Source: Hoeflea sp. (GTDB lineage: Bacteria > Pseudomonadota > Alphaproteobacteria > Rhizobiales > Rhizobiaceae). From it: a DNA stretch of 64,000 nucleotides. Below are positions 9,528 through 20,094 of this stretch, piece by piece. Numbering within the stretch: the stretch's first letter is position 1; each line of letters opens with the position of its first letter. The stretch covers positions 62,001-126,000 of the forward strand of contig NZ_JAUXOD010000051.1 in the NCBI RefSeq assembly GCF_030682515.1. The letters run 5' to 3'. The notes under the pieces were generated by a model. It saw only the letters and a program-made list of their open reading frames with translations. It was not told where the DNA came from and ran no database searches. A program made the translations under genes and the position numbers.

Positions 9528-11887
9528 CGATGGCGCACCAGCCCTCCCGCAGCAAGACCGAGATCACAGGCGGCGCCCATATCACGCGCCAGCACGAGTC
9601 CGCCCACAAGCATGTCACCGGCAGCGCCGATTATATCGACGACATGGCGGAGCCCGCGGGCACGCTGCACGGATATCTGGGGCTTTCCGACCGGGCGCAT
9701 GCGAAGATCCTGTCGCTCGATCTCGACGCGGTCCGCGCCTCCGACGGTGTCAAGCTGGTGCTGACCGGCTGGGATGTGCCGGGCAGCAACGACATCTCGC
9801 CCACCGGGCGCAACGACGAGCCAGTGCTTTGCACGGGAGACGTCCAGTTTCACGGCCAGCCGGTGTTCGCCGTCATCGCCGAGACCCGCGACAAGGCCCG
9901 CCGCGCCGCCAAGAAGGCGGTGTTCGTCTATGAGGACCTGCCGCATGTGAGCGATGTGCGCGCGGCAATGGACGCCGATTACCCGATGGTCACAGAACCA
10001 TTGAAGCTTGAGCGCGGCGACATCGATGCCGGTCTTGCAGCCGCCCCGCTCAGGCTCCAGGGCCAGATGCGCATCGGCGGACAGGATCATTTCTATCTCG
10101 AGGGCCACATTGCGATGGCCATTCCCGGCGAGGATGACGAGGTCACCGTCTGGTCCTCGACCCAGCATCCGAGCGAAGTGCAGCACATGGTGGCGCATGC
10201 GCTGGGCACCGTGTCGAACGCGGTCACCGTGCATGTGCGGCGCATGGGCGGCGGTTTCGGTGGCAAGGAGACCCAGTCAAACCAGTTCGCGGCGATCGCC
10301 GCCATCGCCGCCAAGAAATTGAACCGCGCGGTCAAGATCAGGCCCGACCGCGACGACGACATGATCATCACCGGCAAGCGTCATGATTTTTCCGTCGACT
10401 ACGATGTGGGCTATGACGAGAGCGGCGTCATCCACGCGCTCGACGCGACATTTGCCGCACGCTGCGGGTTTTCGTCCGACCTTTCGGGACCGGTGACCGA
10501 CCGGGCGCTGTTTCACGCCGACAACTGCTATTACTATCAGGATGTGCGGCTCAGATCGAAGCCGATGATGACCAACACCGTCTCCAACACCGCCTTCCGC
10601 GGTTTCGGCGGGCCGCAGGGCATGCTCGGCGGCGAGCGCGTGATCGAGGAGGTGGCCTATGCGCTGGGGCGCGATCCGCTCGAGATCCGCAAGGCCAATT
10701 TCTATGGTGGACCGGGCCGCGACGTCACGCCCTATCACCAGACGGTCGAGGACAACATCATCGCCCGGATCGTGGAGGATATGGAAGTCTCCTCGGACTA
10801 CCAGGCGCGCCGCGCCGAGATCATCGCCTTCAATGAAACAAGCCCGGTCATCCGCCGCGGCATCGCGCTGACGCCGGTCAAGTTCGGCATCTCGTTCACC
10901 GCCACCTGGTACAACCAGGCGGGCGCGCTGGTGCATGTCTACCAGGACGGCTCGATCCACCTGAACCATGGCGGCACGGAGATGGGCCAGGGGCTCAACA
11001 CCAAGGTGGCGCAGGTGCTGGCCGAGGAGTTCCAGGTCGACCTCGACACGATCCGCATCACCGCCACCACCACCGGCAAGGTGCCCAACACATCGGCCAC
11101 CGCGGCCTCGACCGGGACCGATCTCAACGGCATGGCGGCGGCCAATGCGGCGCAGCAGATCAAGGCGCGGCTGGTGGGCTTCGCCTCGGAGAAATTCGGC
11201 GTGCCGCCCGAGCAGGTGGAGTTCATCCCCAACCATGTTCGCATCGGCAACGAGTTGCTGGCGTTCGGCGATTTCATCAGGATGGCCTACCAGGCACGCA
11301 TCCAGCTGTCGGCGGCAGGCTTCTACAAGACCCCCGACATCCACTGGGACCGCGCGAGCGGCAAGGGCCGGCCGTTTTACTATTACGCCTATGGCGCGGC
11401 GGTCTCGGAAGTTTCGGTCGACACGCTGACCGGCGAATACCAGGTCGACCGGGCCGATATCCTGCATGACGCCGGACGCTCGCTCAATCCGGCGCTCGAC
11501 ATCGGCCAGATCGAAGGCGCCTTCGTGCAGGGCATGGGCTGGCTCACGACCGAGGAATTGTGGTGGGACGGCAAGGGGCGGCTCAGGACCCACGCGCCTT
11601 CGACCTACAAGATCCCGCTGGCGTCGGACCGGCCGCGGATCTTCAATGTGAGATTGGCCGAGTGGTCGGAAAACCGCGCGCCGACGATAAGGCGCTCGAA
11701 AGCCGTGGGCGAGCCGCCGTTCATGCTGCCGATCTCGGTGTTCGAGGCGCTCGGCATGGCAGCAGCCTCGATCGCCGACTACAAGATCTCGCCGCAGCTC
11801 GATGCGCCGGCCACGCCCGAGCGGGTGCTGATGGCGGTGGAGCGATTGAAGGCGCTCTCAGCCGGCGGGGACGGAGCCGAGGGCTGA
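9524..11887 (+). CDS. xdhB: Xanthine dehydrogenase large, molybdopterin-binding subunit
   Basis: A 787-residue molybdenum hydroxylase subunit. It has the N-terminal ald_Xan hammerhead region (HVTGSADYIDDMAEP), the central substrate domain with FYLEGHIAMAIPGE, RRMGGGFGGKE (molybdopterin contact) and NTAFRGFGGPQGM (substrate-channel arginine). The C-terminal MoCo motifs are HGGTEMGQGLNTKVAQV, TAASTGTDLNG and the catalytic glutamate region KAVGEPPFML. Length fits bacterial XdhB (about 780). It sits between xdhA (ATGA overlap) and xdhC (one-base overlap, TGATG at 11885-11889), so the three genes form one coupled unit. Confidence 0.95.
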   Translation: MTMAHQPSRSKTEITGGAHITRQHESAHKHVTGSADYIDDMAEPAGTLHGYLGLSDRAHAKILSLDLDAVRASDGVKLVLTGWDVPGSNDISPTGRNDEPVLCTGDVQFHGQPVFAVIAETRDKARRAAKKAVFVYEDLPHVSDVRAAMDADYPMVTEPLKLERGDIDAGLAAAPLRLQGQMRIGGQDHFYLEGHIAMAIPGEDDEVTVWSSTQHPSEVQHMVAHALGTVSNAVTVHVRRMGGGFGGKETQSNQFAAIAAIAAKKLNRAVKIRPDRDDDMIITGKRHDFSVDYDVGYDESGVIHALDATFAARCGFSSDLSGPVTDRALFHADNCYYYQDVRLRSKPMMTNTVSNTAFRGFGGPQGMLGGERVIEEVAYALGRDPLEIRKANFYGGPGRDVTPYHQTVEDNIIARIVEDMEVSSDYQARRAEIIAFNETSPVIRRGIALTPVKFGISFTATWYNQAGALVHVYQDGSIHLNHGGTEMGQGLNTKVAQVLAEEFQVDLDTIRITATTTGKVPNTSATAASTGTDLNGMAAANAAQQIKARLVGFASEKFGVPPEQVEFIPNHVRIGNELLAFGDFIRMAYQARIQLSAAGFYKTPDIHWDRASGKGRPFYYYAYGAAVSEVSVDTLTGEYQVDRADILHDAGRSLNPALDIGQIEGAFVQGMGWLTTEELWWDGKGRLRTHAPSTYKIPLASDRPRIFNVRLAEWSENRAPTIRRSKAVGEPPFMLPISVFEALGMAAASIADYKISPQLDAPATPERVLMAVERLKALSAGGDGAEG

Positions 11888-12717
11888 TGCCGCGCCTCGC
11901 CACCTATCGGTTTTTTGCCGAGGGGTCCGGCGCTGCCGGGTTCGTGCTGGTCCGGGTGGTGGAAGCGAAGGGTTCGACGCCGCGCGACACCGACGCCTGG
12001 ATGCTGGTCTCCGCTGCGGGCAGCTTCGGCACGATCGGCGGCGGACGGCTTGAGCTTGAGGCCATCGATCAGGCGCGCGATGTGCTGGCCGGCGCAGAAG
12101 CCGCGCCGCTGGCCCTGCCGCTCGGGCCTGCCATCGGCCAGTGCTGCGGCGGCCATGTGACTTTGTCGTTCGAGATCATCCCCCCTGCCCGCTTGGGCGA
12201 GATCCAGGCCATGGTCGAGGCCGAGGACGCGGGCGATCCCGAAGTCTGGCTGTTCGGCGGCGGCCATGTCGGCCGCGCGCTGGCGGCAACACTGCTGCTG
12301 CTGCCGGTCAAGGTGCATGTGGCGGAGACACGCGCCGACGAACTGGCGCTCATGCCGGAAGGCGCCGACCGGCACCTGACCGCCCTGCCCGAGAGCCTGG
12401 TCGATTCAATCGCCCCCGGCAGCGCCGTGGTGGTGGTGACCCATGACCATGCGCTCGATTTCCTGATCGTCTCGGCGGCTCTTGCCCGCGACGACCTCGC
12501 CCAGGTGGGCATGATCGGCTCCGACACCAAGCGCATGACCTTCGCGCATCAATATCTGCGCGAAGGCGGCGACAAGGCCAGGCTCGAAACCCTCACCTGC
12601 CCGATCGGTCGCAAGATTGCCGACAAGCGGCCCGAGGTGATCGCCGCGACGGTCGCGGCCGACATCATCGCTGCGCTGACGGACTGGCGCGAGACCAGGC
12701 GTCAGGATGCGTCCTGA
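11887..12717 (+). CDS. xdhC: Xanthine dehydrogenase accessory protein XdhC
   Basis: XdhC binds molybdenum cofactor, promotes its sulfuration and inserts it into XdhB. The 276-residue protein has the XdhC N-terminal domain (VLVRVVEAKGSTPRDTDAWM, GTIGGGRLELEAI) with the conserved cysteine of GPAIGQCCGGHV. The C-terminal Rossmann-like domain begins at VWLFGGGHVGRAL and ends with CPIGRKIADKRPEVIAATVAADI. Its ATG overlaps the xdhB stop by one base. The last 16 bases overlap the convergent GMC oxidoreductase gene. Confidence 0.93.
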   Translation: MPRLATYRFFAEGSGAAGFVLVRVVEAKGSTPRDTDAWMLVSAAGSFGTIGGGRLELEAIDQARDVLAGAEAAPLALPLGPAIGQCCGGHVTLSFEIIPPARLGEIQAMVEAEDAGDPEVWLFGGGHVGRALAATLLLLPVKVHVAETRADELALMPEGADRHLTALPESLVDSIAPGSAVVVVTHDHALDFLIVSAALARDDLAQVGMIGSDTKRMTFAHQYLREGGDKARLETLTCPIGRKIADKRPEVIAATVAADIIAALTDWRETRRQDAS

Positions 12718-14318
12718 AGCACCAGCTCCGACGCCCGCCATCCGGTGGCGATGGCGGCGGCGTTTGTGTTGCCGGTGACGATGTTGGGGAAGATCGAGCA
12801 GTCGACCACCCGCAAGCCCGCGATCCCGTGAACCTTGAGCCGTGAATCGACCACCGCTTTCGACGGATCCGGCCCCATGCGGCAGGTGGCGACCGGATGA
12901 TAGACCGTGCCCGAGCGGCGGCGGATGTCGTCGATCATCGCCGCGTCGTCGGTGATCGCCGGACCCGGCAGCAGTTCCGCCTCGATGCACTGGGCGAGTG
13001 GGCTTGCTGCCGCCATCCTGCGCACGAAGCGGCCCGTTTCCAGCATCTCGGCGACGTCATCCTCATGGGACAGCGCATTGGGCGTGATCCTGGGTGCGTC
13101 CATGGGATCGGACGAACGGATCATGATTTCGCCGCGGCTCTTGGGCCGGCAGTTCGACCAGCCGATGGAAAAGCCCGGCCAGGGGTCCGGGTTCAGGATC
13201 GGACGCTCGCCCGGACGCGGGATCACGGTGGAGAAGGCCTGGAAATAGAGCTGGATATTGGGCCTCGGGCGATACGGCGACGAGCGGATGAAGCCGCCGG
13301 CCTGGTTCAGGCTCACCGACAGCGGACCGTCGCGCAGCAGCAGGTAGCGCAGGCCGGCGTTCAACTTGCCCCACCAGGGACCGAGCTGCTGGTTGATGGT
13401 CGGGCAATTGGCCCGGTAGGTGTAGTTGATGCCGATATGGTCCTCGAGATTGCGGCCGACATGGGCGTTGTCGACGCGGACCTCGATGCCGAGGCCCTTG
13501 AGATGGTCGGCCGGACCGATGCCGGATAGCTGCAGGAGCTGCGGCGAGTTGACGGAACCGCCGCTCAGGATCACCTCGCGCCCGGCCTTGACCGTGACCG
13601 TCCTGCCGCCCTTCGTGTATGTTACACCGGTGACGCGGGTTCCCTCGAAGGTGAGGCCGGTCACATGGGCGTTGGTGATGACGCGCAGATTGGACCGCTT
13701 CATCGCCGGGCGCAGGAAGGCGCGCGCCGCCGACAGGCGCCTTCCGGTGTGGATGGTGAACTCGAACTGGCCGACGCCTTCCTGGCTTTCGCCGTTGAAA
13801 TCGGGATTGAGCGGCAGGCCGATGGTCTCGGCCGACTTGAACCACTTGCGGGTCAGCTCATGGGTGGTCTTGTCCGGGACGAACAGGTTCACAGGACCCT
13901 TTCGGCCCCGGAGCGTGTCCTCGCCCACAACCGCGCATTCGACGTCGCGGAAGGCCTTGAACATCTCGTCGGCGCCCCAGCCGGGATTGCCGGCATCGCG
14001 CCAATCGTCGAAATCGGCGCGGGCGCCGCGGACCCAGACCATGGCGTTGATCGAAGAGGAGCCGCCCAGAACCCGGCCCCGCGGCCAGTGGTCGACATTG
14101 CCGGCAAGCCCCGGGTCGGGCTCGGCGCGGTACATCCAGTTCACCTTCGGATCGAAGAAGGTCTTGCCGTAGCCGAGCGGCATCTGCACGAAGAAGCGGC
14201 GGTCGTCGCCGCCCGCCTCGAGCACCAGAACGCGGTGGCGGCCCGAGGCCGACAGGCGCTCGGCCAGGACGCAGCCCGACGAGCCGGCGCCGATGATGAT
14301 GAAGTCCGGTTTGTCCAT
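12702..14318 (-). CDS. GMC family FAD-dependent oxidoreductase
   Basis: The 538-residue flavoprotein belongs to the glucose-methanol-choline family. Evidence is the Rossmann motif IIIGAGSSGCVLAERLS at the N-terminus, GMC signature 1 around RGRVLGGSSSINAMVWVRG, signature 2 SGGSVNSPQLLQLSGIGP, and the C-terminal active-site region GTVYHPVATCRMG with its histidine. Similarity is closest to the choline dehydrogenase/alcohol dehydrogenase branch, but the substrate cannot be read from sequence; no betaine aldehyde dehydrogenase gene is adjacent. It is transcribed toward xdhC and overlaps its 3' end by 16 bases. Confidence 0.88.
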   Translation of the reverse strand: MDKPDFIIIGAGSSGCVLAERLSASGRHRVLVLEAGGDDRRFFVQMPLGYGKTFFDPKVNWMYRAEPDPGLAGNVDHWPRGRVLGGSSSINAMVWVRGARADFDDWRDAGNPGWGADEMFKAFRDVECAVVGEDTLRGRKGPVNLFVPDKTTHELTRKWFKSAETIGLPLNPDFNGESQEGVGQFEFTIHTGRRLSAARAFLRPAMKRSNLRVITNAHVTGLTFEGTRVTGVTYTKGGRTVTVKAGREVILSGGSVNSPQLLQLSGIGPADHLKGLGIEVRVDNAHVGRNLEDHIGINYTYRANCPTINQQLGPWWGKLNAGLRYLLLRDGPLSVSLNQAGGFIRSSPYRPRPNIQLYFQAFSTVIPRPGERPILNPDPWPGFSIGWSNCRPKSRGEIMIRSSDPMDAPRITPNALSHEDDVAEMLETGRFVRRMAAASPLAQCIEAELLPGPAITDDAAMIDDIRRRSGTVYHPVATCRMGPDPSKAVVDSRLKVHGIAGLRVVDCSIFPNIVTGNTNAAAIATGWRASELVLQDAS

Positions 14319-14488
14319 GCGGGATCTGCCTTGGCGAGCGCGAATTCACGGCAGTGTGAACGCGGCGCGATGGCGCCGGTTCTCCTCCGTCCGGAAGATC
14401 GTTCTCACAGAACGGGCGGCGTTTCAACAACGGGAAGCGACCGGTTGTTGGCCAAAAGCGAAGCGGCGAAATCGAACTGGCCGGGGCT

Positions 14489-15513
14489 CTACGGAATGGC
14501 GAATGTGCCGACGATCAATTCGTGATCCGACAGGGGCTCGCCATTGGGGTCCAGCGCCGGAATGATCGCCGCGCCATCCATCGACAGGCCGCGCGACGCG
14601 AACCAGTCGAGCTTCATGACGCGCGTCGGGTGCGGCGTCAGGAAGCTGGGCCTGGTGGTCGTGCCTTCGGCGTTGCTGTCCCAGGAATAGCCATTGTCCC
14701 GGGCGATGTCGAACAGGCTCTCATCCCGCCAGTCAGGCGCGTCCTTGGTGTTGCCGGTGTTCAGGTCCCCGCCAATGATGACTGGGAGATCGGGGGCGAA
14801 GCCGTCGATGGCCTCGATCAGCCGTTCCATCTGGTGACCGCGATGGGCCGAATCGGCATTGCTTTCCAGATGCACGGAGACGACGCACAGCTGGCCCGCG
14901 ACGGTCGGGATGATCGTGGCGATGGCCATGCGTCCGCCGATGCGCGGCTGGTTCCGATCCCAGGCGAAATCGCCGTCAACGAACCAGTGTCCGTGATCAT
15001 CCAGACGGATCAGGACCGAGGAGACCGGCACCGCCCGGCTCAGCACGGCATTGCCATGCCAGCCGATCCGGTTGACGGAATCCACGCAATAGGGGCGCTC
15101 GGTTTCACCGCCAAGGCCGATCTCGAAGAACTCGACCCCGTAGGAATAGTGCATGCCGAGCGCGGCTGCGATTTCAGAGGTCGGATGGCGTTGAGCGGTC
15201 CGCGCCATGCCGCAATCCATTTCCGTCAGCAGCACCACATCCGGCGCCTGGCCGGCCAGCAGCGCGGCACTCTTTTCGGGAAACAGGCAGCGCTCGAGGT
15301 TCCAGGCGGCAACGGTGAAGACCTGCGGGACGGTGGCGTCAGTGGCGGCGCCACCGGTTTCGACCATGCTCATCGCCGGAATATCGGCCATGAAGGCGCG
15401 ATGCACCTCGCTGGTGCGCGGCGCTTTGATGATCGCCTCGCGCTGTTCGGGCGTGACATGGGGCAACGCACTGACCGTGCCGGTGTGAAAGCCCGCCCGG
15501 TCGCCCAGCGCGT

Positions 15514-15517
<4 letters not shown>
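14489..15517 (-). CDS. Endonuclease/exonuclease/phosphatase-fold hydrolase
   Basis: The 342-residue protein has the EEP motifs in order: [14 protein letters not shown] with the metal-binding glutamate, [23 protein letters not shown] and the terminal SDHELI histidine. EEP enzymes are metal-dependent phosphodiesterases or phosphomonoesterases acting on nucleic acids, lipids or small phosphodiesters. The start is GTG (complement 15515-15517), overlapping the UgpC stop by four bases (GTGA), which implies translational coupling to the transporter operon. In many operons this slot holds the glycerophosphodiesterase ugpQ, so a role in cleaving an imported phosphodiester is a reasonable inference, not shown. 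No signal peptide is visible. Confidence 0.8.
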
Positions 15518-16575
<1,058 letters not shown>

Positions 16576-16585
16576 GGCGAGACCT

Positions 16586-17485
16586 CTATTTGTCGGATTC
16601 AACCAGTCCCTTGACGAACCAGGACTGGAAAATGACAACCACCAGCACCGGCGGCAGGATGGCGATGAAAGCCAGCGCGAGCGCGCGGCCGAACTCGGGG
16701 ATGTCAGATCCGCCGTCGATGGACTGGTAGATCTGCTTGATGCCGCGGACCAGGGTGAACATGGCCTCGTCGGTGGTGATCAGCGTCGGCCAGAGATACT
16801 GGTTCCAGCCATAGACAAACATGATGATGAAGATCGCCGCGATCATGGTGCGCGACAGGGGCACCAGAATGTCGAAGAAGAACTTGACCGGCCCTGCGCC
16901 GTCCATGCGGGCGGCCTCGACCAGTTCCTCGGGGATCGAGAGGAAGAACTGGCGGAAGAAGAAGGTGGCGGTGGCCGACGCCACCAGCGGCAGGATCAGG
17001 CCTGTGTAGGTGTTGATCAGCCCCATGCCGTGGACGACCTCGTAGGTGGGCAGAATGCGCACTTCAAGCGGCAGCAGCAGCGTGGTGAAGATCACCCAGA
17101 AGGCGAAGGTGGCGAAGCGCAGCCGGAAATAGACGATCGCATAGGCCGCCATCATGCCGAAGATGATCTTGCCCACGGCAAAGCCGATGCCCAGAATGAA
17201 CGAATTGAGCAGCATCGTGCTGCCGGTGATGGCGCCGGTGAAGCCGCCGCGGGTGAACAGCGCCTTGTCGAAATTCTCGACCAGGTGCGCGCCATCCGAG
17301 ACCTGCAGTCCGTGCCGGGAGATTTCGACGTCGCTGGCGCCGATGGTGAGGAAGGCGGCAAGGACGGGCAGGATCATCAGCAGGGAGCCGGCGATCAGGA
17401 TGGCGTGATCGGAGATGGCCTGCCAGCGGATGCCGCGGCGGGCGCGGGATCGGGAGATCAGGACGGGGTCAGCGGCGACAGTCAC
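16586..17485 (-). CDS. ugpE: sn-glycerol-3-phosphate ABC transporter permease UgpE
   Basis: The 299-residue inner-membrane permease has about six helices and the binding-protein-dependent permease EAA loop [20 protein letters not shown], which contacts UgpC. The segment [19 protein letters not shown] and the C-terminus [18 protein letters not shown] match UgpE. The start is GTG (complement 17483-17485) with a good AGGAG site upstream. Ten bases separate it from ugpA, consistent with one operon. Confidence 0.88.
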   Translation of the reverse strand: MTVAADPVLISRSRARRGIRWQAISDHAILIAGSLLMILPVLAAFLTIGASDVEISRHGLQVSDGAHLVENFDKALFTRGGFTGAITGSTMLLNSFILGIGFAVGKIIFGMMAAYAIVYFRLRFATFAFWVIFTTLLLPLEVRILPTYEVVHGMGLINTYTGLILPLVASATATFFFRQFFLSIPEELVEAARMDGAGPVKFFFDILVPLSRTMIAAIFIIMFVYGWNQYLWPTLITTDEAMFTLVRGIKQIYQSIDGGSDIPEFGRALALAFIAILPPVLVVVIFQSWFVKGLVESDK

Positions 17486-17495
17486 GGCGTTCTCC

Positions 17496-18377
17496 TCAGG
17501 TGTAGTGGATGCGGCGGTCCATGACGCGGAACTGAAACACCGTCAGGACCAGGACCAGTACCATCAGGATGACCGATTGGGCCGACGACCCGCCGAGGTC
17601 GTTGCCGCGGAAGCCGTCGACATAGACCTTGTAGACGAGCGTCATCGGGTTGTTGCCCGGCTCGCCCTTGACCAGGGCGTCAATCATGCCGAACGTATCA
17701 AACAGCGCATAGGTGATGTTGATGATCAGCAGGAAGAACGCCGTCGGCGCGAGCAGCGGAAACGTGATGTCCCAGAACCTGCCGGTGCCCGAGCGATTGT
17801 CGATCATCGCGGCTTCCTTGACCGACTGCGGGATGGACTGAAGGCCCGAGAGGAAGAAAATGAAATTGACCGGGATATGGTTCCAGGTGGCCACCGCCAC
17901 CATCGCGGCCGCGGTGTCGTAATAGTTCACGCCGAGCCTGAACTCGTAGCCGAACCACGCCAGGAACTCCGTCATCGGGCCGTTGCCCTGGTAGAACACC
18001 ATGACGCCCAAAAAGCCCGCCACCGGAGGGGCGACCGCATAGACCCACATCAGCAGCGTGCGATAGGTGCGCGTCCCGCGGATCACCTTGTCGGCCTTGA
18101 CCGCCAGAACCAGGGCGATCGACAGCGAGAAAAACGTCACCAGGAAGGTGAAGCCCAAGGTAAAGACCGCGACTTTGACATATTGCGCGGAGGCGAGCAG
18201 GCCGTTGTAGTTGTCCAGTCCCACGAAAGTGGACCCGAAGCCAAACGGATCCTCGAGGTAGAACGACGAACGCAGGGCAAAGGCCGCCGGCCAGTAGAAG
18301 AACACGCCGATGATGACGAGTTGGGGCAGCAACAGCCAAACCGGGAGTCCGAGCTGATTGAAACTGGCGCGCTTCAT
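17496..18377 (-). CDS. ugpA: sn-glycerol-3-phosphate ABC transporter permease UgpA
   Basis: A 293-residue permease, with the opening LPVWLLLPQLVIIGVFFYWP and SSFYLEDPFGFGSTFVGLDN characteristic of UgpA; the latter is one of the better markers separating UgpA from other CUT1 permeases. The EAA loop is SIPQSVKEAAMIDNRSGTGR. The ATG complementary to 18375-18377 is preceded by AAGGAC. It follows ugpB after 85 bases and precedes ugpE. Confidence 0.9.
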   Translation of the reverse strand: MKRASFNQLGLPVWLLLPQLVIIGVFFYWPAAFALRSSFYLEDPFGFGSTFVGLDNYNGLLASAQYVKVAVFTLGFTFLVTFFSLSIALVLAVKADKVIRGTRTYRTLLMWVYAVAPPVAGFLGVMVFYQGNGPMTEFLAWFGYEFRLGVNYYDTAAAMVAVATWNHIPVNFIFFLSGLQSIPQSVKEAAMIDNRSGTGRFWDITFPLLAPTAFFLLIINITYALFDTFGMIDALVKGEPGNNPMTLVYKVYVDGFRGNDLGGSSAQSVILMVLVLVLTVFQFRVMDRRIHYT

Positions 18378-18462
18378 GGGTGATGTCCTTTCGAAGACCG
18401 AACCAGCGGCCGTCATCTGGTGACGGCCGCCGGGCACAGGGTGGACGGGGTCAGCGCGAGGC

Positions 18463-19770
18463 TCAGCCCTGGGTCTTGCTGAAGCGGGCGAGAAGCTCGT
18501 TGGCTTCCTTCTCGATCGTGGCGAAGGCGTCATCCACCGAGGCCTCACCGGTCAGGATGCGGCCGTATTCGCGGTTCATGACATCGCGGATCTGGACGTA
18601 GAAGCCCATGCGGTAGCCCTTGGTGTTGTCACCGGCCGGCAGCAGGAGCTGCAGCACGCCAACTTCGGCAGCAGGCTTTTCGGTGTAGTAGCCCTGCGAA
18701 GTTGCGAGTTCGTAGGAGGCATTGGTGATCGGCACATAGCCGGTGTCCTTGTGCCACTTGACCTGCACTTCCGGCGAGGCCAGGAAGCGGAAGAACTCGG
18801 CGGTTGCCTTGTTTTCCTCGGGCGACTTGCCCGACATCGCAAACAGCGCGGCGCCGCCGATGAAGGTCTGGGTCGGTTCCTTGGTCACGGCTTCCCAATA
18901 GGGCAGCAGGTCGGCCGAGAACGGCATGGTGGCGGTCTTCTGCAGGCCACCGAACGAACCCGACGAACCGAGCCAGATGGCTACCTTGCCTTCTTCGAAC
19001 GGCTTCTGGTTGTCGTTCCAGCCAGCGCCGTACCATTCGAACAGGCCTTCGTCCTTCCACTTCTTCAGAGCGGTGAAGTGCGACTTGATTTCGGGCGAAT
19101 TGACCAGGATCTTGGTTTCGCCATCGCCGTAGCCGTTCTCGTTGGTGGCGAAGGGCAGGTTGTGGCGCGAGAAGAAATTCTCGGTGAAGATCCAAGGCAG
19201 GTGGGACTGGGCGAGCGGGATGTAGCCTGCGGCCTTGAGGGCCGGAGCGGTCACGCTTTCAAACTCTTCCCAGGTCTTGGGCGGGGTGACGCCGGCCTTC
19301 TCGAGGGCTTCGATGTTGTAGTACATGATCGGCGTCGAGGAGTTGAACGGCATGCCGATCATCTTGCCCTCGGCGTCGGCGTAGAAGTAGCGCACGCCTG
19401 GAATGTAGTCTTCGATGTTGAAGTCGATGCCGTTTTCGGCAAGCAGGTCCTGAACCGGGATGGTCGCGCCCTTGGCGCCGATCACGGTGGCGGCACCGGC
19501 GTCGAACACCTGCATGACGTTGGGCTGCTCGCCGGCGCGGAAGGCGGCGATGCCGGCGGTCAGGGTCTCTTCATAGGTGCCCTTGAACACGGGCGTGATC
19601 TTGTAGTCGCTCTGGCTTGCGTTGAAATCTTCGGCGAGCGCGTTGACAGCCTCACCCAGGGCGCCGCCCATGGCGTGCCACCAAGTGATCTGGGTTTCGG
19701 CGAGGGCGGCAGAGCTGACGGACAGCCCCATGACGAGGGTCGCAGCCGCGACCAGATTCTTCTTCAGCAT
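18463..19770 (-). CDS. ugpB: sn-glycerol-3-phosphate ABC transporter binding protein UgpB
   Basis: The 435-residue periplasmic protein begins with a Sec signal (MLKKNLVAAATLVMGLSVSS, cleavage likely after ALA before ETQITWWHAM). The mature start WWHAMGGALGEAVN and the segment AFRAGEQPNVMQVFDAGAAT are typical UgpB. It delivers glycerol-3-phosphate or glycerophosphodiesters to UgpAEC. I chose the ATG complementary to 19768-19770 because it places the signal peptide at the N-terminus; upstream in-frame sequence has no protein-like character. It is first in the minus-strand operon ugpB-A-E-C-EEP. Confidence 0.9.
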   Translation of the reverse strand: MLKKNLVAAATLVMGLSVSSAALAETQITWWHAMGGALGEAVNALAEDFNASQSDYKITPVFKGTYEETLTAGIAAFRAGEQPNVMQVFDAGAATVIGAKGATIPVQDLLAENGIDFNIEDYIPGVRYFYADAEGKMIGMPFNSSTPIMYYNIEALEKAGVTPPKTWEEFESVTAPALKAAGYIPLAQSHLPWIFTENFFSRHNLPFATNENGYGDGETKILVNSPEIKSHFTALKKWKDEGLFEWYGAGWNDNQKPFEEGKVAIWLGSSGSFGGLQKTATMPFSADLLPYWEAVTKEPTQTFIGGAALFAMSGKSPEENKATAEFFRFLASPEVQVKWHKDTGYVPITNASYELATSQGYYTEKPAAEVGVLQLLLPAGDNTKGYRMGFYVQIRDVMNREYGRILTGEASVDDAFATIEKEANELLARFSKTQG

Positions 19771-20094
19771 TTGATTGCTCCATCTAGCGAGTTGGGAAGG
19801 AAAGTGGTCCCCGTTACGCCGATTAGAGGCGGTGTGATTCAATCCCATGACGCTTTTGAATCGGTTCTGTGACAATCCACAGCGGCTGCGGGCGTCCGCA
19901 CCGCTTTAGGATCGCGCGGCGTCGCTCGCGGCCCGATGCCTGATTATGAACCGAACCCTGAAGAGGGAAATTCATTATCAGGCAATTCCATCAACTGATT
20001 CATTGCCGCGGACTCCAAACCGGGCTTTCCATTCCGCGTCGCTTTGCGCATCATGTGCACTGCAAAAAAAGACACCAAGGTGCGAGGGGCACTC
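19771..20094. other. Divergent control region between ugpB and puuD
   Basis: This 324-base region contains no gene. It holds a short dyad CTGTG/CACAG at 19867-19882, about 100 bases before ugpB, and a long dyad at 19937-19984 described separately. Both divergent promoters must lie here, but I cannot place their boxes with confidence. No clear tandem PhoB box is visible despite the Ugp assignment. Confidence 0.5.
19937..19984. promoter_or_regulatory. 14-base inverted repeat, candidate operator upstream of puuD
   Basis: TGCCTGATTATGAA (19937-19950) and TTCATTATCAGGCA (19971-19984) are inverted copies with a single mismatch, separated by 20 bases. Arm centres are 34 bases apart, about three helical turns, which would suit a dimeric or tetrameric repressor on one DNA face. 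It lies 110 bases before puuD and 166 before ugpB. No T-run follows on either strand, so a terminator is unlikely. Confidence 0.5.

Noticed and set aside
12702-12717. Frameshift between xdhC and the GMC oxidoreductase
   Set aside because: Both reading frames end normally with family-typical C-termini; it is simply a 16-base convergent overlap.
19867-19882. PhoB box upstream of ugpB
   Set aside because: CTGTG/CACAG here is an inverted repeat, not the tandem CTGTCA-type repeat of a Pho box, so I do not call phosphate control.
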